Part shown: piece after piece, positions 23,866 through 30,346 of the stretch
Numbering within the stretch: the stretch's first letter is position 1
Layout of the letters: the number at the start of each line of letters is the position of its first letter
IMG/VR virus record: IMGVR_UViG_3300042465_003753
Location: 1-33,075 of that record
Reading direction: 5' to 3' (one strand)
From: a virus
DNA: 33,075 nucleotides
Program-made: the position numbers and the translations under genes
The notes under the pieces: model-generated
The model's database searches: none
What the model saw: the letters and a program-made list of their open reading frames with translations, nothing else
Told to the model about the DNA's origin: nothing

Positions 23866-24016
23866 CATAGTGCTACCAGAATGGTGCTGGCATTCAGAGT
23901 TAGAGTGTGTAGTAAAGATCATAGGAACAGGCCATTTCCCTAGTACGGCTATGGTGCAGTTGCCAGATGACCGTGTGGTAGAAATAGAAGTCCAACATTT
24001 GGAGTTACGTAAATGA
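23852..24016 (+). CDS. 54-residue protein, unknown
   Basis: ATG 23852, preceded by GGGG, opens a 54-residue frame inside the end of the MazG-like gene and closes at TGA 24014-24016, overlapping the next ATG 24013. The product has three Trp/Cys-rich residues near WCWHSELEC and an otherwise beta-like sequence ending QHLELRK. Its exact fit between two genes, with overlaps at both ends, supports it being real. It may be a small KOW- or SH3-like barrel, but this is only a guess. Confidence 0.6.
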   Translation: MQLDNIVLPEWCWHSELECVVKIIGTGHFPSTAMVQLPDDRVVEIEVQHLELRK

Positions 24017-24885
24017 AATACATATTAGAAGGCCCTGATGGAGCTGGTAAGACTACGCTAGCTGTGACTTTAGGTGGTGACTCTTGGCACCACAGCTATT
24101 ATCCTGACCCTAGGGTAATGTTGACTGAATCCATTAAATCTATCATAAGCGATGCTAAAACCGTGGATAGGTGCTATCATTCTGAGTTAGTTTATTCACC
24201 TATCTATCATAAAACTACGCAGCGCTATGGCCACCGTACGCGCATGATTGACAGGATGATTCTATCTGAGGGTCGTATCATCATTGCCTGCTTGCCTGAT
24301 TATGAGACTTGCCACAAAGCTTGGTCTAGTGGCCGTGAAGAGATGGTATCTGACGAAGCTGAGTTTAAAAAGATCTACGATGCTTACGCTGCGATGACTT
24401 ACAACACGCCACACGTAACTTATGACTGGGAAAAAGAAGGTTTAGATGATCTAGCTGAAAAGCTTGACGCTATTGAGATCTACGAAAACAAAGGCCCTGG
24501 CATAGGTAACTTTAAGCCTGGTAATATCTTAATTGTTGGTGACACTGCGTCAAACCCAATGATTGATAACGTCGATTTGCCATTTGTTCACTGGGAAGGT
24601 TGCAGTCCATGGCTTGCCATGCAGCTTGACTACGCAGGCATTCCTGAGTCAGAACTATACTGGGTTAACGGCTTCCGTCTTGACGGTGGCATTCAATCAA
24701 AAGACTTTGTTGAGAAGCTACAACCACGTTTGATTATTGCTTTAGGCGATGAGGCAGCCAGGTGGTGTGAGATAGCTGACCTTGAGCACCGCCGTGTTGA
24801 GCATCCACAATATTGGAAACGTTTCCGCCATGCCGATCAATATCCGTTAGTGAATCTATTGCGAGGTCATTATGAAGAAAACTAA
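24013..24885 (+). CDS. P-loop (d)NMP/DNA-base kinase fused to a UDG-like domain
   Basis: A 290-residue two-domain protein. Residues 1-155 are a thymidylate-kinase-like P-loop kinase: EGPDGAGKTTL (6-16) and the DR motif in KTVDRCYHSELVYSP (50-63). Residues 168-285 look like a uracil-DNA-glycosylase-fold domain: NILIVGDTASNP (171-182), a Cys-Ser-x-x-Leu helix, ELYWVNGF, PRLIIALGDEAARW and a late HPQYWKRF matching the HP motif of UDG families. The usual catalytic Asp/Asn-Pro-Gly loop is altered, so glycosylase activity is uncertain. Kinases of this type phosphorylate dTMP or, in hypermodifying phages, 5-hydroxymethyl-uracil in DNA; a base-recognising domain would suit the latter. It is coupled to both neighbours by overlaps. 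The kinase part is firm, the C-terminal call moderate. Confidence 0.65.
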   Translation: MKYILEGPDGAGKTTLAVTLGGDSWHHSYYPDPRVMLTESIKSIISDAKTVDRCYHSELVYSPIYHKTTQRYGHRTRMIDRMILSEGRIIIACLPDYETCHKAWSSGREEMVSDEAEFKKIYDAYAAMTYNTPHVTYDWEKEGLDDLAEKLDAIEIYENKGPGIGNFKPGNILIVGDTASNPMIDNVDLPFVHWEGCSPWLAMQLDYAGIPESELYWVNGFRLDGGIQSKDFVEKLQPRLIIALGDEAARWCEIADLEHRRVEHPQYWKRFRHADQYPLVNLLRGHYEEN

Positions 24886-25534
24886 GGACATTCGTGATGA
24901 GTTCGTTGCTAAGTTAAGAGCGCAGGACTTTGTGACTGATAAGACAGGAGTCAAGACCATTGAGATCATGAATGCCTGCTTCTTGGCTGATGATGGAGCC
25001 TTGTTTGGTATAGTTAACGAAGACTATATTAAGCGTGAGCTTGCTTGGTACCTATCTACATCTCGCTATATCGATGACATACCAGCGCCTGTGCCAGAGA
25101 TCTGGAAGAAGGTAGCTAGTAAGGAAGGCAAGATCAATTCGAACTACGGCTGGTGCATTTACTCCACTGAGAATGGCAGTCAATACAAGCACTGTGTAGC
25201 TGAGCTAATAAACAATCCTGACTCTCGTAGGGCTGTGATGATCTATACCAGGCCCTGGATGCATGAGGACTATAACGAAGACGGCATGAGTGACTTTATA
25301 TGCACCAACACCGTTCAGTATTTGGTAAGAGACGGTAAGGTTCATGCCTTAGTCTACATGAGATCTAACGATGCTGTCTTTGGTTATAAGAACGACTACG
25401 CCTGGCAGGAGTATGTGCTTTATTCGGTTGCTGCTGAGGTAGGGCTGCCTGTTGGTGACATTTATTGGAATGTGGCAAGCTTACACATCTATGAGAGACA
25501 TTTTAACCTGGTTGAAATCTATGACAAGGCCTAG
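24872..25534 (+). CDS. Deoxypyrimidine hydroxymethylase (thymidylate synthase family, T4 gp42-like)
   Basis: A 220-residue thymidylate-synthase-fold enzyme that should add a hydroxymethyl group from methylene-tetrahydrofolate to C5 of dCMP or dUMP. The nucleophile is Cys144 in FICTNTVQ; RSND (164-167) binds phosphate, and WNVASLHIYERH holds the conserved His205 and Tyr207. The block FGYKNDYAWQ closely matches T4 dCMP hydroxymethylase (FGYRNDYAWQ): Asp175 stands where thymidylate synthase has the Asn that reads uracil, which favours dCMP as substrate. The size is slightly shorter than T4 gp42. ATG 24872 overlaps the kinase gene and the dCMP deaminase gene overlaps its end. The family is sure, the exact substrate is inferred. 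Confidence 0.85.
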   Translation: MKKTKDIRDEFVAKLRAQDFVTDKTGVKTIEIMNACFLADDGALFGIVNEDYIKRELAWYLSTSRYIDDIPAPVPEIWKKVASKEGKINSNYGWCIYSTENGSQYKHCVAELINNPDSRRAVMIYTRPWMHEDYNEDGMSDFICTNTVQYLVRDGKVHALVYMRSNDAVFGYKNDYAWQEYVLYSVAAEVGLPVGDIYWNVASLHIYERHFNLVEIYDKA

Positions 25535-25964
25535 CTTAGACGAGTACTTCGGCGTCATGGCTGAGGTGGTAGCTATGCGTGGTACTTGCCCTAGAAGGAA
25601 TGTCGGCTGCGTGCTAGTATCTGATGACAACAAGGTACTAGCTACAGGATACAACGGTGTGCCTTCTGGCTTTGCCCACTGTATAGACGAACCATGCGAA
25701 GGGGCCAAGTATAGGTCAGGCTTAGGCTTGGACAAATGCGAAGCTATCCATGCTGAACAAAACGCGCTGCTTCAAGTGGCTGATGTAAAGATGATCGAGA
25801 CTGCTTATTGCACGACCGCGCCTTGCATTCATTGCTTGAAGCTGCTCTTAAATACTGGTTGCAAAAGAATCGTGTTCAATAAGGATTACCCGCATAGCGT
25901 ATCAAGTAAGGCGCTATGGGAGAAAGCCGGCAGGGTTTGGCAACAATTTGAATTGGAAGTCTAA
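25521..25964 (+). CDS. dCMP deaminase
   Basis: A 147-residue zinc enzyme that converts dCMP to dUMP. The zinc site is HAEQNAL (His77, catalytic Glu79) and PCIHC (Cys102, Cys105), and GYNGVPSGFAHC, with an extra Cys/His-containing region before HAE, is typical of dCMP rather than cytidine deaminases. The start is ATG 25521, inside the hydroxymethylase gene, with only a weak ribosome site, so translation probably depends on coupling. The stop overlaps the polymerase start (TAATG). It would feed dUMP to thymidylate or hydroxymethyl-dUMP synthesis, or lower the dCMP pool. Confidence 0.92.
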   Translation: MTRPSLDEYFGVMAEVVAMRGTCPRRNVGCVLVSDDNKVLATGYNGVPSGFAHCIDEPCEGAKYRSGLGLDKCEAIHAEQNALLQVADVKMIETAYCTTAPCIHCLKLLLNTGCKRIVFNKDYPHSVSSKALWEKAGRVWQQFELEV

Positions 25965-27781
25965 TGAATGATCTACCAGAATTACGTGGTAAGGGGCCTA
26001 TTGCTATCGATACCGAGACGTGCGATCCAGAGTTGCTTGACAATGGACCAGGTTGGGGTCGAGGCAAAGGTTATATAGTAGGGATTTCGGTTGCTGCTGG
26101 CGGTGAGAGCTACTACATGCCAATCCGCCATGAAGGTGGTGGCAACATGGATCGTGATCAGGTATTGAAATGGGCTAATGAACAGTTCGGCGGGTTAGAG
26201 CCTAAGGTCTTTGCCAATGCTAACTACGATCTTGGCTGGTTAAAGTGGGAAGGTGTTACCGTTAAAGGTGAGATCTGGGACGTGCAGCTAGCTGAACCAC
26301 TCTTGGATGAATACGCAAGATCTTATTCGTTAGACTCGCTGCTTGGTAAGTATGGGTTAGGTGGCAAGATCCAAGATGACATGTACGAGAAGCTTCATAC
26401 AGCCTTTGGTGGACCTAAGGGTCGACGCCAAGCCGGTAATATCTGGAAAGCACCGGCAAGTTGGGTGGCAGAATACGCTAAAGGCGACGTGGACCGGTTA
26501 GCTGAGTTGTTCCTATTGCAGAAGCAGGAGTTAGAACGTCAAGATCTATGGCGAGTGTACGAGGTAGAAGCTAAGCTTTGCCCTATGCTGGTTGACATGC
26601 GTTTACGTGGCGTCCGCGTTGATGTTAAAAAGGCTAAGCAGTTGGACGATGATTGGTCAGCTCAGATCGAAGTGTATGGTCAAGAGTTTCCTATCGAAGA
26701 TGTGAACAAAGCCTCAGCGTTAGAGACTTATTGCAAGAAGAAAGGAATTGAATACCCTACCACAGCGAAAGGCAATCCTTCTTTTGAAGGGGCATGGCTC
26801 AAGGCAAACTTACCTATTGTCTACGAGATCCGCCGACTTTTAAAGGCGCGTGATACCTTTGTTCGTGGTTATATACTAGACAAAGAAGTGAATGGGAGGT
26901 TATATGGAACATTTAATCAGCTTAGATCTGATGAATATGGTACTGTTTCAGGTAGACTTAGCAGTTCTAACCCTAACCTTCAGAACATCCCTGCTCGAGA
27001 TGAGGAAATTGGGCCTTTGGTCAGAAGCTTGTTCTTGCCAGACGAAGGTGAGATCATGTCAGCACAGGATTGGAGTCAGATTGAATTCAGAATGCTGACC
27101 CACTATGGTGTAGGCCGAGGAGCTGAGTTAGCCAGGTCGATGTATCGTGAAGATCCAGCTACTGACTTTCATACGATGGTGTCAGAAATAACAGGGGTCC
27201 CTAGAAAGCCAGCTAAGAGCATTAACTTTGGTCTTGTCTATGGAATGGGCAAAGCAAAGCTTGCCTCAGAGCTAGGAATGAACCTTAGCGAAGCAGAAAG
27301 TATCTTTGCATTGTACCATGAGAAAATGCCCTTTGTGCGTGAGACGTATAACCTGGCAGCCAAAAGGGCAGGGTCCAGAGGTTATGTCAAGACTATTCTT
27401 GGACGGCGTGCTAGGTTTAATATGTGGGAGTCTGATTCGTGGGGAGTTCGTGAGGATGCCGTCGATGACCGAGGACTTGCCATTGAGAAGTGGGGCAAGG
27501 TGCGTAGAGCATATACCCATAAGGCATTGAACAGGATCCTGCAAGGTTCTGCTGCTGATATAAACAAGATGGCCATGATTAAAATGGTCGAAGAAGGAGT
27601 GACAGGATCCATTGGTGTGCCGTTAATGACGGTTCACGATGAATTGGTGTGGACAGCGCCAGGTACAAAAGAAGGGATTGAAGCCTTAGAACATGCAGGC
27701 AGGATCATGTGTGGCTTTGATCTAAAGATACCGTTGGCAATCGATGATGAACGAGGTGAAAATTGGGGGAGTGTAAAATAG
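25964..27781 (+). CDS. Family A DNA polymerase with 3'-5' exonuclease
   Basis: A 605-residue replicative polymerase. The proofreading domain has IAIDTETC (Asp16, Glu18), NANYDLGWL (Asp89) and YAKGDVDRL (Tyr171, Asp175). The polymerase domain has motif A SAQDWSQIEFRML (Asp369), motif B RKPAKSINFGLVYG (Arg414, Lys418, Phe422, Tyr426) and motif C TVHDELVW (Asp559). There is no 5'-nuclease domain, as usual for phage polymerases. Phe422 is at the place of E. coli Pol I Phe762, a position that varies among phages and affects nucleotide discrimination. The gene directly follows dCMP deaminase, so the polymerase and the special nucleotide genes are made together. Confidence 0.96.
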   Translation: MNDLPELRGKGPIAIDTETCDPELLDNGPGWGRGKGYIVGISVAAGGESYYMPIRHEGGGNMDRDQVLKWANEQFGGLEPKVFANANYDLGWLKWEGVTVKGEIWDVQLAEPLLDEYARSYSLDSLLGKYGLGGKIQDDMYEKLHTAFGGPKGRRQAGNIWKAPASWVAEYAKGDVDRLAELFLLQKQELERQDLWRVYEVEAKLCPMLVDMRLRGVRVDVKKAKQLDDDWSAQIEVYGQEFPIEDVNKASALETYCKKKGIEYPTTAKGNPSFEGAWLKANLPIVYEIRRLLKARDTFVRGYILDKEVNGRLYGTFNQLRSDEYGTVSGRLSSSNPNLQNIPARDEEIGPLVRSLFLPDEGEIMSAQDWSQIEFRMLTHYGVGRGAELARSMYREDPATDFHTMVSEITGVPRKPAKSINFGLVYGMGKAKLASELGMNLSEAESIFALYHEKMPFVRETYNLAAKRAGSRGYVKTILGRRARFNMWESDSWGVREDAVDDRGLAIEKWGKVRRAYTHKALNRILQGSAADINKMAMIKMVEEGVTGSIGVPLMTVHDELVWTAPGTKEGIEALEHAGRIMCGFDLKIPLAIDDERGENWGSVK

Positions 27782-27782
27782 T

Positions 27783-28001
27783 ATGAAGAATATGACCGGT
27801 GTTGATACAGAGCTAGTTGAAGCCGTACTTGAAGCTAGTTGGTACCATGAAAAGATGGCTCAAGCTATTAGAATGGTAGTCATTGGAGGCCGTTGTAAGG
27901 CGCACGTGGCCCATGAATTAAGTGTTACACGTCAACATGTTACGAGAACTGTCAACGATTTTTATAAAAGAATGCTAAAAAAAGATAAATATTTGCGCTA
28001 A
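27783..28001 (+). CDS. TrfB/KorA-like helix-turn-helix DNA-binding protein
   Basis: A 72-residue protein starting two bases after the polymerase stop, with GGGGGAG upstream. The AIRMVVIGGRCKAHVAHELSV then TRQHVTRTVNDFYKRM layout matches the TrfB/KorA repressor fold: a helix, a V-x-G loop, and an HTH whose recognition helix is TRQHVTRTVNDF. KorA-type proteins bind palindromes as dimers and repress promoters. Here inverted repeats sit at the start sites of the early promoters, including the one 6 bases after this gene, so it may be their regulator and autoregulate or silence early transcription. Binding is inferred. Confidence 0.65.
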   Translation: MKNMTGVDTELVEAVLEASWYHEKMAQAIRMVVIGGRCKAHVAHELSVTRQHVTRTVNDFYKRMLKKDKYLR

Positions 28002-28006
28002 AGCTG

Positions 28007-28066
28007 TTTACAAGTAGTAAATAGCCCATTATAATGATCCTACGTTCAATGTGAACGGCTAGAAAG
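28007..28066 (+). promoter_or_regulatory. Strong early promoter with start-site inverted repeat
   Basis: CTG-TTTACA (28007-28012), 17 bases, TATAAT (28030-28035), seven bases, inverted repeat CGTTCA-ATG-TGAACG (28043-28057), then CTAGAAAG (28059-28066). The architecture is the same as at 19700. It drives the small-gene block and lies just after the TrfB-like gene. Confidence 0.85.
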
Positions 28067-28078
28067 TGGAGAATTAAT

Positions 28079-28387
28079 ATGTTGTATGCGAATCATTATG
28101 GCTGGACTGATGTTAACCCGTTTGAAGTTGTTCGTGTAGTATCTGAAAAAACTATGGAAATCCGTGCTATGGACGCAGAACGTTCAGAATCATGGAAACC
28201 AGAATTCATTCCTGGTGGTTTTTCAGCTCACTGCACCAATAACAACGATCAAGAATGGGACATCAAGTCTAACGAAAACAACCGAATCATCCGTATCCGC
28301 CTAGGTAAAAAAGGCTGGAAGGATGCAAGCGGTCGTAAATTCGGTCTTAGTGACAAACCTAGAAAACATTACGACTTTAACTTTTAA
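28079..28387 (+). CDS. Conserved small phage protein, unknown
   Basis: A 102-residue hydrophilic protein, ATG 28079 after GTGGAG. The sequence pattern MLYANHYGWTDVNPFEVV, AMDAERSESWKPEFIPGGF, SAHCTNN and GWKDASGRKFGLSDKPR is one I recall from many phages and some plasmids as a conserved unknown. The mixed beta-like composition with FEVVRVVSEKTMEIRAM suggests a small beta-barrel. It is first behind a strong promoter, so probably highly expressed early. No function known. Confidence 0.75.
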   Translation: MLYANHYGWTDVNPFEVVRVVSEKTMEIRAMDAERSESWKPEFIPGGFSAHCTNNNDQEWDIKSNENNRIIRIRLGKKGWKDASGRKFGLSDKPRKHYDFNF

Positions 28388-28392
28388 TTCAT

Positions 28393-28408
28393 GGGGGCTT
28401 CGGCCCCC
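28393..28408 (+). promoter_or_regulatory. UUCG hairpin between small genes
   Basis: GGGGGC-TTCG-GCCCCC is a six-pair stem closed on a UUCG tetraloop, among the most stable small RNA hairpins. No T-run follows, so it is not a normal terminator. CTAGAAAG (28413-28420) and GAGGAG follow, so the hairpin sits where the start-site palindromes sit in the promoter leaders. It may protect or partly attenuate the mRNA. Confidence 0.6.
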
Positions 28409-28432
28409 TCACCTAGAAAGAGGAGAAATATT

Positions 28433-28588
28433 ATGACAGTATCAGATGCATGGGTTGTTTACCTAGACGAACACATCATGGGTGTGTACCCAAACCAAGC
28501 CAACGCTCAAGAAGTATTTGAGGCTCTTAAAGATCCTGAGACAGATGGCACACCTCGGATTGTTAAATCAGAAATTAGATCTTGGTAA
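28433..28588 (+). CDS. 51-residue protein, unknown
   Basis: ATG 28433 behind AGAGGAG. The product has 51 residues, a mildly acidic beta-like sequence: MTVSDAWVVYLDEHIMGVYP with a helix QANAQEVFEALKD. It resembles a small single-domain alpha/beta protein. I do not recognise it. The frame is open upstream to 28391, but that would include the hairpin. Confidence 0.6.
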   Translation: MTVSDAWVVYLDEHIMGVYPNQANAQEVFEALKDPETDGTPRIVKSEIRSW

Positions 28589-28598
28589 GGAGACGATC

Positions 28599-28757
28599 AT
28601 GAAATTCACATACCAAAATTTATTTGAGTTGGCTAATGCCAAGGGCGTTCAATGCCGTCATACATTCAGCTATTTCTACGAGCTGAAGTTTCAAGACGGC
28701 TCAATCTACGATGGCAACATCGATGACTGTGTCAAAAAACTTGGCCCGAGGTATTAG
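28599..28757 (+). CDS. 52-residue protein, unknown
   Basis: ATG 28599 after TAAGGAGACG, a strong ribosome site. The 52-residue product (MKFTYQNLFELANAKGVQ, then aromatic YFYELKFQDGSIYDGNI) looks like a small alpha/beta protein with two Cys. It is part of the small-gene block. No family recognised. Confidence 0.6.
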   Translation: MKFTYQNLFELANAKGVQCRHTFSYFYELKFQDGSIYDGNIDDCVKKLGPRY

Positions 28758-28759
28758 TC

Positions 28760-28972
28760 ATGACTACATTTGCAGATCTTAAAGTAGGTGACGAATACAT
28801 CTTGACTAGTGAGGATGATCCTGAGGTGACGACTCAGGGTAAAATCACCGAAATAGCCGTGACAAACGGCAACATCAGTGTGCAATTTGATGATGAACTC
28901 GGTACCTTTACCTGGGGAAAACCTACCGACAGAATTCACAGCTTCATGGAGAAAATACCATGTCAAGAGTAA
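28760..28972 (+). CDS. 70-residue acidic small-barrel-like protein, unknown
   Basis: ATG 28760, two bases after the previous stop. The 70-residue acidic product begins MTTFADLKVGDEYILTSEDD and alternates short beta-strand-like stretches (KITEIAVTNGNISVQFDDEL), which fits an SH3- or KOW-like barrel. No function known. Its end overlaps the next gene by 13 bases. Confidence 0.6.
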   Translation: MTTFADLKVGDEYILTSEDDPEVTTQGKITEIAVTNGNISVQFDDELGTFTWGKPTDRIHSFMEKIPCQE

Positions 28973-29133
28973 AAACACTGTGGATGGAGCAAGAGCCGAT
29001 ACAAGATGAAAGCCTCAACGAGTTAATCAGAGAGCTCCAGGCTTTTAGTAAAGAATTCAGTGAAGACAACGATCTAGCAGAGGAGAGAGAACGTGAAAGA
29101 GCAAGACAATTTGTTTCCCTATGGAAAATTTGA
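28960..29133 (+). CDS. 57-residue charged helical protein
   Basis: ATG 28960 follows GGAG within the previous gene. The product, 57 residues, is highly charged and helical (ESLNELIRELQAFSKEFSED, then a run of Glu/Arg) and ends FVSLWKI. It looks like a coiled-coil mini-protein. The support is the ribosome site and the overlap of the next gene's start. Confidence 0.5.
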   Translation: MSRVKTLWMEQEPIQDESLNELIRELQAFSKEFSEDNDLAEERERERARQFVSLWKI

Positions 29134-29272
29134 TGGGCAAGTAGGAGGTCAGCCTGACGATAGGATCTTGGCTGTGCTTAACGGCGTGCAAAATAATATG
29201 ATGATGATGCTTCAGAAGATTGATGTACTTGAATACAAGGTACGCCAGCTTGAGGAGAAGGCAAATGACTAA
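29093..29272 (+). CDS. 59-residue helical protein
   Basis: GTG 29093 with GAGGAGAGAG upstream opens a frame to TAA 29270-29272. The product (59 residues) has a Met-run (NNMMMMLQKIDVLEYKV) and a helix with Leu/Val heptads in its second half (LQKIDVLEYKVRQLEEK), a likely short coiled coil. It overlaps the genes on both sides. Unknown function. Confidence 0.5.
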   Translation: MKEQDNLFPYGKFDGQVGGQPDDRILAVLNGVQNNMMMMLQKIDVLEYKVRQLEEKAND

Positions 29273-29402
29273 ACGAAAACTCAGAGTTATCCTGCTGCGC
29301 TTGATTACCAGGCCTAGCAGGGCTTACATCAGCCGGAGTCTTAGGGACTATAACAAGACCGGGATCTTAACAAACTGGGCTAATCAGGCAGACCGTGGAT
29401 GA
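29265..29402 (+). CDS. 45-residue basic protein
   Basis: ATG 29265 after GAGGAGAAG. The 45-residue product starts MTKRKLRVILLRLITRPSRA and is rich in Arg/Lys with Leu/Ile. A strongly basic mini-protein of this size may bind nucleic acid or a membrane. It overlaps the neighbours at both ends. Confidence 0.5.
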   Translation: MTKRKLRVILLRLITRPSRAYISRSLRDYNKTGILTNWANQADRG

Positions 29403-29557
29403 TCATTAGGCGTAGATATAGTAAGACGCGCATGGCAGGGTTCAGACGCGATCACTTAGCTAGGAATGGTAGATTCCTTACGTACACTGCCTTCAGGACC
29501 AGGCAGCAATACGGTCGGCGTCCAAATGTATATAGATGGCACTTTAAGAAAGGATAA
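29399..29557 (+). CDS. 52-residue Arg-rich protein
   Basis: ATG 29399 overlaps the previous stop (ATGA). The 52-residue product has 13 Arg and 3 Lys with several Tyr/Phe (start MIIRRRYSKTRMAGFRRD), so it is extremely basic. The nature suggests nucleic-acid binding. It ends three bases before the next ATG. No family recognised. Confidence 0.55.
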   Translation: MIIRRRYSKTRMAGFRRDHLARNGRFLTYTAFRTRQQYGRRPNVYRWHFKKG

Positions 29558-29560
29558 GAA

Positions 29561-29950
29561 ATGCAAGAGATAATTGACATAGCTAAGATGTACAACATCA
29601 TTAGCGCCAAGATACAACACTCACCACTGCCTGTTAGTGCTCGTGAATTAGGCGAGATGGTAGAGTTAGCTAACGAAAAATCTATCAGGATCCGTGATGC
29701 CCTGAAGCAGCTGCATAAGTTAGGCAAGATCAGACGGGTTCCTATTAGCTCTGTCGTGGATCGACGTGAGCGAGTTGGTTACGAATGGAACAACAAGACG
29801 CATGTGTCACCTGAGTTAGTCAAGGCTATTCAGGCTAAAAGCACACAGAGAGTTGACGTTGATGACGACATCAGGATCAAGGTGAATGAAGATCATTCAG
29901 TGACTATCATTACCAAAGCTATCCGCATCACCATTGAGGTGCCGACGTAA
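29561..29950 (+). CDS. Probable winged-helix DNA-binding protein
   Basis: A 129-residue protein with AAAGGATAAG before ATG 29561. Residues 20-65 (PLPVSARELGEMVELANEKS, then IRIRDALKQLHKLGKIRRV) read as an HTH followed by a short wing, as in small MarR/GntR-like regulators: one helix, a turn, a helix with I-R-x-A-L-x-x-L, then L-G-K-I. The second half (RVDVDDDIRIKVNEDHSVTI then ITKAIRITIEV) is a beta-hairpin-like domain. It may be a phage transcription regulator; not a firm family. Confidence 0.5.
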   Translation: MQEIIDIAKMYNIISAKIQHSPLPVSARELGEMVELANEKSIRIRDALKQLHKLGKIRRVPISSVVDRRERVGYEWNNKTHVSPELVKAIQAKSTQRVDVDDDIRIKVNEDHSVTIITKAIRITIEVPT

Positions 29951-30144
29951 TGTTTATTGTAATGGCTGTGCAACGCAAAGCAACCATTGACTTGCATGGT
30001 GAAGCCACGTCGATAGACTTAAAGTTTGCCAGTGGCATGATTGGTGTGCTACCTATATTTATGTCTCGCAAGGCTGCTGAGAGGTTTGCTAAAAAGAAGT
30101 TTACCATTGTAGAAATAGGGGAGAGAGATGATGCCGTGCAATAA
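29950..30144 (+). CDS. 64-residue protein, unknown
   Basis: ATG 29950 overlaps the previous stop (TAATG). The 64-residue product (MFIVMAVQRKATIDLHGEA, then SRKAAERFAKKKFTIVEIGE) is a small alpha/beta protein. It overlaps the next membrane protein gene. No family recognised. Confidence 0.55.
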   Translation: MFIVMAVQRKATIDLHGEATSIDLKFASGMIGVLPIFMSRKAAERFAKKKFTIVEIGERDDAVQ

Positions 30145-30346
30145 AGAATGCAACCAAGGACGTAACTGCAACTGCGACAGAGGAGCAGACCGAGCGACTG
30201 TTGTTATCTGCGCCTTAGTATTAATAGCTGTGGTGGCCATGGGTTTAGGTGTGTATAAGCTACTTAACATTACCGGCCATGACTGCGCCGTTGAGGTTCA
30301 GTTCAAAGACGGAGTTAAGGCTACATACATTGGACAGAGTTTGTGA
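30128..30346 (+). CDS. Cys-cluster membrane mini-protein
   Basis: A 72-residue protein (ATG 30128 or 30131, after GGGGAGAG). The N-terminus has four Cys in MMPCNKECNQGRNCNCDRG, then one hydrophobic segment (about 24-46), then a short external part with one more Cys. Similar C-N-Q-G-R-x-C-x-C starts recur in small phage proteins. A metal-binding cytoplasmic head with a membrane anchor is likely; function unknown. Confidence 0.65.
   Translation: MMPCNKECNQGRNCNCDRGADRATVVICALVLIAVVAMGLGVYKLLNITGHDCAVEVQFKDGVKATYIGQSL

Noticed and set aside
28393-28408. GGGGGC-TTCG-GCCCCC as a terminator
   Set aside because: No T-run follows, and a CTAGAAAG leader plus ribosome site and gene come directly after it.
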